Below, piece after piece: positions 6,872 to 9,530 of a DNA stretch of 9,530 nt (position 1 is its first letter; each line of letters begins with the position of its first letter). The notes beneath the pieces were generated by a model that was given only the letters and a program-made list of their open reading frames with translations, was not told the DNA's origin and made no database searches. A program made the position numbers and the translations under genes. Source of the DNA: Actinomycetota bacterium (lineage in GTDB: Bacteria > Actinomycetota > Acidimicrobiia > IMCC26256 > PALSA-610); contig JAUZEM010000451.1 in the NCBI GenBank assembly GCA_030839005.1, positions 1 to 9,530 of the forward strand, read 5' to 3'.

Positions 6872-6877
6872 ACGGTA
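6872..6877 (-). promoter_or_regulatory. Possible -10 element for a leaderless transcript
   Basis: On the minus strand TACCGT (TANNNT pattern) sits 6 nt before the GTG at 6865, the spacing expected if transcription begins at the start codon. No convincing -35 box was found and the motif is common by chance. Confidence 0.25.
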
Positions 6878-6914
6878 GTGCGCGCTCGACACTGTTTCGT
6901 GCCAGGCTGACGCG

Positions 6915-7784
6915 ATGCGCCGAGGCCTGCAATCCGGAGGCCTGCAATCCGGAGGTTCGCGCGATGACTGGGTCGTACGCGTTCCCGCGTCGTCGGCGAA
7001 CCTGGGTTCGGCTTTCGATGCAGTCGCGCTGGCGCTCGACGTGCACCTCGAGGTGACGGCCGACGCCGGCGATCCCGCCCCCGAGACCCATCCCGCGGTA
7101 CGCGCGTTTCGCGAAGGTGGGGGGGTCGGACCGATCGCGGTCCGGCTCCGGTTTCCCGGCGGTCGCGGGCTCGGTTTCTCCGGCGCGGCGCGCGTCGGTG
7201 GCCTCGTCGCCGCGTGTGCGCAGCAGGAGGGATCGTTGCGCGAGTCGCGCCCCGCGATCCTGCGCACCGCCGGAGCGCTCGAGGGCCATTTCGACAACGT
7301 GGCCGCGTCGCTCTTCGGGGGTGTCGTCGCCGTCGCCGGTGGGCGTGCCGTTCGGATCCCGCTGCCTCGGGATCTCGCGGTCGTGGTATGGATCCCCGAT
7401 CGGCAGACGCCGACACCATCTGCGCGCCGCCTCCTCCCCGAGCAGGTCTCCTTCGAGGACGCAGCCTTCAACATCGGACGAACCGCCTTGCTGGTCGCGG
7501 CGCTGGCCGCGGGCGATGTCGGCGCGCTGCGGATCGCGACGGAGGATCGCCTGCACCAGGGCCGCCGGCTCGCTCGCGCACACGAAACCCGTCATGCGAT
7601 CGAGGCCGCGCTCGCGGCCGGAGCGTTCGCGGCCTGGTTGTCGGGATCGGGCCCGTCCGCGGCCGCGCTCGTCGAGCCCGCGTGCGCGGCGGACGTCGCG
7701 GCCGCGCTACCCGGCGAGGGCCGGACGCGCGTGCTCGCGATCGCGGATGTCGGTGCAACCGTGACGACGAGGGACGCCTCGTGA
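6915..7784 (+). CDS. thrB: Homoserine kinase (GHMP kinase family), divergent
   Basis: A 289-aa cytosolic GHMP kinase that should phosphorylate homoserine with ATP in threonine biosynthesis. The first family motif is VPASSANLGSAFDAVALAL (23-41). The ATP loop is GRGLGFSGAA (83-92), where homoserine kinases normally have GLGSSAAA. EGHFDN (123-128) stands for the usual EGHPDN, and SARRLLP (169-175) with DAAFNIGRTALLVAAL (182-197) matches the homoserine-binding half. WLSGSGPSAAAL (241-252) is the third motif. The substitutions make it divergent, so another GHMP substrate cannot be excluded. The first 17 residues precede the fold and include GLQSG twice, from an exact 15-bp tandem repeat. ATG 6915 is the only in-frame start, with a weak AGG 8 nt before it. 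No hom or thrC is adjacent; the SDR follows after 31 bp. Confidence 0.8.
   Translation: MRRGLQSGGLQSGGSRDDWVVRVPASSANLGSAFDAVALALDVHLEVTADAGDPAPETHPAVRAFREGGGVGPIAVRLRFPGGRGLGFSGAARVGGLVAACAQQEGSLRESRPAILRTAGALEGHFDNVAASLFGGVVAVAGGRAVRIPLPRDLAVVVWIPDRQTPTPSARRLLPEQVSFEDAAFNIGRTALLVAALAAGDVGALRIATEDRLHQGRRLARAHETRHAIEAALAAGAFAAWLSGSGPSAAALVEPACAADVAAALPGEGRTRVLAIADVGATVTTRDAS
6923..6955 (+). repeat. Exact 15-bp tandem repeat inside the thrB 5' end
   Basis: The unit aggcctgcaatccgg occurs at 6923-6937 and again at 6938-6952, followed by AGG (6953-6955), the start of a third copy. Being a multiple of three it keeps the frame and encodes GLQSG twice. Each copy junction creates a GGAGG. Confidence 0.9.
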
Positions 7785-7798
7785 GGATCGAGGGACTG

Positions 7799-7822
7799 AT
7801 GATGATCGACGGCTCGTGCTGA
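7799..7822 (+). other. Seven-codon mini-ORF overlapping the SDR start
   Basis: ATGATG at 7799-7804 is preceded by GAGGG (7790-7794, 7 nt before the second ATG) and encodes MMIDGSC before TGA at 7820-7822. The stop overlaps the SDR GTG (7816) in another frame, so termination and restart could couple the two. The peptide mimics the SDR N-terminus (LIDGKC), suggesting a decayed duplicate start rather than a true gene. Confidence 0.4.
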
Positions 7823-8592
7823 TCGATGGGAAGTGCGTCGTCGTGACCGGCGCGGCGAGTGGCATCGGCGCCGCGCTCGCGCGGCGGTTCGCCGCCGAAG
7901 GGGCGCGGGGTGTCGTCGTGGCGGACGTGCAGCCGGAGCCGCTCGGGGCGGTCGCGCGGGAGAGCGGCGACGGCCTGGCAGTGCGGTGCGACGTCACCGA
8001 CGAGGCCCAGCTCCGCGCGCTCGTCGATCGGGCCGAGGATCGGTTCGGGCCGATCGACCTGTTCTGCTCCAACGCGGGCATCGTCGTTCCCGGCGGGGCC
8101 GACGCGAGCGACGACATCTGGCGCCGGAGCATAGATGTCAACGTGATGGCGCACGTGTACGCGGCGCGGATCATGGTGCCGCGCATGATCGAACGGGGTG
8201 GCGGCTATCTCATGCAGACCGCGTCGGCCGCGGGATTGCTCACCCAGATCGGCAGCGCCCCGTACGCGGTCACCAAGCACGCGGCCCTCGCCCTCGCGGA
8301 ATGGCTCGCCATCACGTATGGCGACCAGGGCGTCAAGGTGTCGGTCCTCGCCCCTCAGGCCGTACGTACGGCGATGACGGCGGGCATCCCCGACGGAGGG
8401 GTCGCCGGCGTCGACGGCATGCTCGAGCCCGACACCGTTGCCGACGCGGTGGTGCGCGGGCTCGCGGCCGAGGTCTTCCTCATCCTCCCTCATCCCCAGG
8501 TGCTGGAGTACTTCCGGCGCAAGGCGTCCGATTACGACCGGTGGATCATGGGGATGAAGCGACTGCAAGCACGTTTCGGCGATTCGTTTTAG
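7816..8592 (+). CDS. SDR family oxidoreductase
   Basis: A 258-aa classical short-chain dehydrogenase/reductase. The cofactor motif TGAASGIG (11-18) sits right after the first strand. NAG is at 86-88, and the catalytic tetrad is complete with N109 (DVNV), S137 (TASAAG), Y150 and K154 (YAVTK). ADVQ at 36-39 puts an Asp at the end of the second strand, which in this family usually selects NAD(H). It should interconvert an alcohol and a ketone; the substrate is not readable. The neighbouring crotonase suggests a 3-hydroxyacyl-CoA or similar lipid intermediate, which is inference. The GTG start gives the usual short lead to strand 1; the only good ribosome site upstream serves the mini-ORF at 7799. 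The crotonase follows after 9 bp, so the two are probably co-transcribed. Confidence 0.92.
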   Translation: MLIDGKCVVVTGAASGIGAALARRFAAEGARGVVVADVQPEPLGAVARESGDGLAVRCDVTDEAQLRALVDRAEDRFGPIDLFCSNAGIVVPGGADASDDIWRRSIDVNVMAHVYAARIMVPRMIERGGGYLMQTASAAGLLTQIGSAPYAVTKHAALALAEWLAITYGDQGVKVSVLAPQAVRTAMTAGIPDGGVAGVDGMLEPDTVADAVVRGLAAEVFLILPHPQVLEYFRRKASDYDRWIMGMKRLQARFGDSF

Positions 8593-8601
8593 GTTCTGGT
8601 C

Positions 8602-9459
8602 ATGACCGAACCCCTGGTGTTGGCGGACGATCCTCGGCCGCGCGTGCGCCGCCTCACCCTCAATCGTCCCGCCAAGCGCAACGCGCTGAGCAACTCGGTT
8701 CGACGCGTGTTGTTCGACGAGTTGCGGCGTGCCGATCAGGACAACGAAGTGCACGTCATCACGATCCGCGGCGCGGGACCGTCGTTCTGCGCGGGCTACG
8801 ACCTCGCGCCGGAGCCCGACGATCCACTTCCGCGCCCGATCGCCGCCCGCGACGGCTTCTGGAGCCGGCACCTCGTAGAGGGCTGGTTCGAGATGATGGA
8901 CATGGCGACGCCGATCATCGCTCAGGTGCACGGGTACTGCCTGGCCGGCGGCTCCGAGCTCGCGGCCGCCTGCGATCTCGTGTACGTCGCCGAGGACGCG
9001 ACGATCGGCTATCCGCCGGTCCGCACGATGTCGTCACCCGACTTCGTGTGGCAACCGTGGCTGCTCGGATGGCGGCGCTCGATGGAAGCCCTGCTCACCG
9101 GCGATTCGCTCTCGGGCGTCGACGCGGTCGGTGCCGGCTACGCGAACCGGGCGTTCCCCGCCGACCAGCTCGAGGAGGAGGTGTTGCGCGTGGCCGAACG
9201 CGTCGCACAGATCCCGGGCGACCTGCTCGCGCTCAACAAGCGCACCGTGCACCGTGCGCTCGAGGCCATGGGCATGCGTGCGGGCGTGCGCGCCGGCACC
9301 GAGCTGCAGGCGTTGGGTCTCCACCAACGATCGTCGCAGGAGTACATGCCCAAGCTGCGCTCCCTGGGCGTGAAAGGCGCGGTCGAGGATCGCGACTCGC
9401 CGTTCGGAGACGGTCGATCCGTCTCTCGGCCGGCGCGGCCGACGCCGGAAGCCACCTGA
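8602..9459 (+). CDS. Enoyl-CoA hydratase/isomerase (crotonase) family protein
   Basis: A 285-aa crotonase-fold protein acting on an acyl-CoA thioester. LNRPAKRNALS (20-30) binds CoA, FCAGYDL (62-68) and HGYCLAGGSELAAACD (110-125) build the oxyanion hole, and E119 matches the first catalytic Glu of enoyl-CoA hydratase. The second Glu, usually in a PE motif, is replaced by V140 in IGYPPVR, so simple hydration is doubtful; isomerase, hydrolase or another crotonase reaction is possible. The C-terminal 30 residues (after about 255) are rich in Arg, Pro and Ser and probably disordered. It starts 9 bp after the SDR, and its TGA overlaps the next ATG (ATGA), placing it in the middle of an operon, likely for fatty-acid, steroid or aromatic CoA catabolism. 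Confidence 0.9.
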   Translation: MTEPLVLADDPRPRVRRLTLNRPAKRNALSNSVRRVLFDELRRADQDNEVHVITIRGAGPSFCAGYDLAPEPDDPLPRPIAARDGFWSRHLVEGWFEMMDMATPIIAQVHGYCLAGGSELAAACDLVYVAEDATIGYPPVRTMSSPDFVWQPWLLGWRRSMEALLTGDSLSGVDAVGAGYANRAFPADQLEEEVLRVAERVAQIPGDLLALNKRTVHRALEAMGMRAGVRAGTELQALGLHQRSSQEYMPKLRSLGVKGAVEDRDSPFGDGRSVSRPARPTPEAT

Positions 9460-9530
9460 TGTCGGGCGACGCGTCGATCGGCGAGCGGATCGACGCCGCG
9501 GTCGCCGCAGTCGACGACGTGCTCGACGCG
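9459..9530 (+). CDS. N-terminal fragment of an unidentified protein
   Basis: ATG at 9459 overlaps the crotonase stop (ATGA) and the frame stays open to the window edge, giving 24 residues, MSGDASIGERIDAAVAAVDD and VLDA. The stretch is acidic and helix-prone with no recognisable domain. The overlap implies translational coupling with the crotonase. The product cannot be named from this fragment. Confidence 0.6.
   Translation, partial: MSGDASIGERIDAAVAAVDDVLDA

Noticed and set aside
6923..6955. CRISPR-like or insertion-related repeat
   Set aside because: Only two full 15-bp copies, directly adjacent without spacers and inside a coding frame.
6964..7050. Start of a separate small gene at ATG 6964 with an ideal ribosome site
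   Set aside because: The frame yields a short Arg-rich peptide and lies inside homoserine kinase; kept only as an observation about the start region.
7468..8931. 487-codon minus-strand ORF across thrB, SDR and crotonase
   Set aside because: It is antisense to three genes with intact motifs; the His/Arg/Asp-rich translation is typical of a shadow.

Overview
The window is GC-rich (roughly two thirds G+C), tightly packed and uses GTG starts freely. Gene content (SigC-type ECF sigma factor, two DUF3499-like proteins, fatty-acid type SDR and crotonase) points to a high-GC actinobacterium. An Acidimicrobiia-like lineage is my best guess, but it rests on general resemblance, not on a marker gene.

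Layout. 3-158 (+) is the end of an ECF sigma factor, followed by a non-coding stretch with a strong inverted repeat (244-271). 395-2412 (+) is a two-gene unit: a 523-aa protein joining an UlaG/CMAH-like metallo-beta-lactamase fold to a C-terminal Rieske [2Fe-2S] domain, translationally coupled by a GTGA overlap to a VOC (glyoxalase-fold) protein. It converges on a minus-strand pair, and the two stop codons overlap. That pair is an MBL-fold hydrolase (3862-4638) followed by an integral-membrane GT39/PMT-type glycosyltransferase (2409-3794). A 109-bp divergent region separates the hydrolase from a YbjJ-type MFS transporter (4748-5899, +). Next come two minus-strand DUF3499-like putative zinc-binding proteins, which appear to be tandem paralogues (5939-6520 and 6584-6865). 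A rightward group follows: a divergent homoserine kinase (6915-7784), an SDR (7816-8592), a crotonase (8602-9459) and the first 24 codons of a further gene (9459-9530), with short gaps or overlaps that suggest an operon.

How the genes may work together. The SDR, crotonase and downstream gene look like part of an acyl-CoA or lipid/steroid catabolic operon. Homoserine kinase belongs to threonine synthesis, and the neighbouring pathway genes (hom, thrC) are not in the window. The Rieske-MBL/VOC pair looks like a small uncharacterised redox or hydrolytic module whose substrate cannot be read from the sequence.

No mobile element, CRISPR array, tRNA or rRNA was seen. The most unusual items are the MBL-Rieske fusion, the tandem DUF3499-like paralogues with a shared C-terminal motif, and small sequence duplications at the starts of the homoserine kinase and the SDR.
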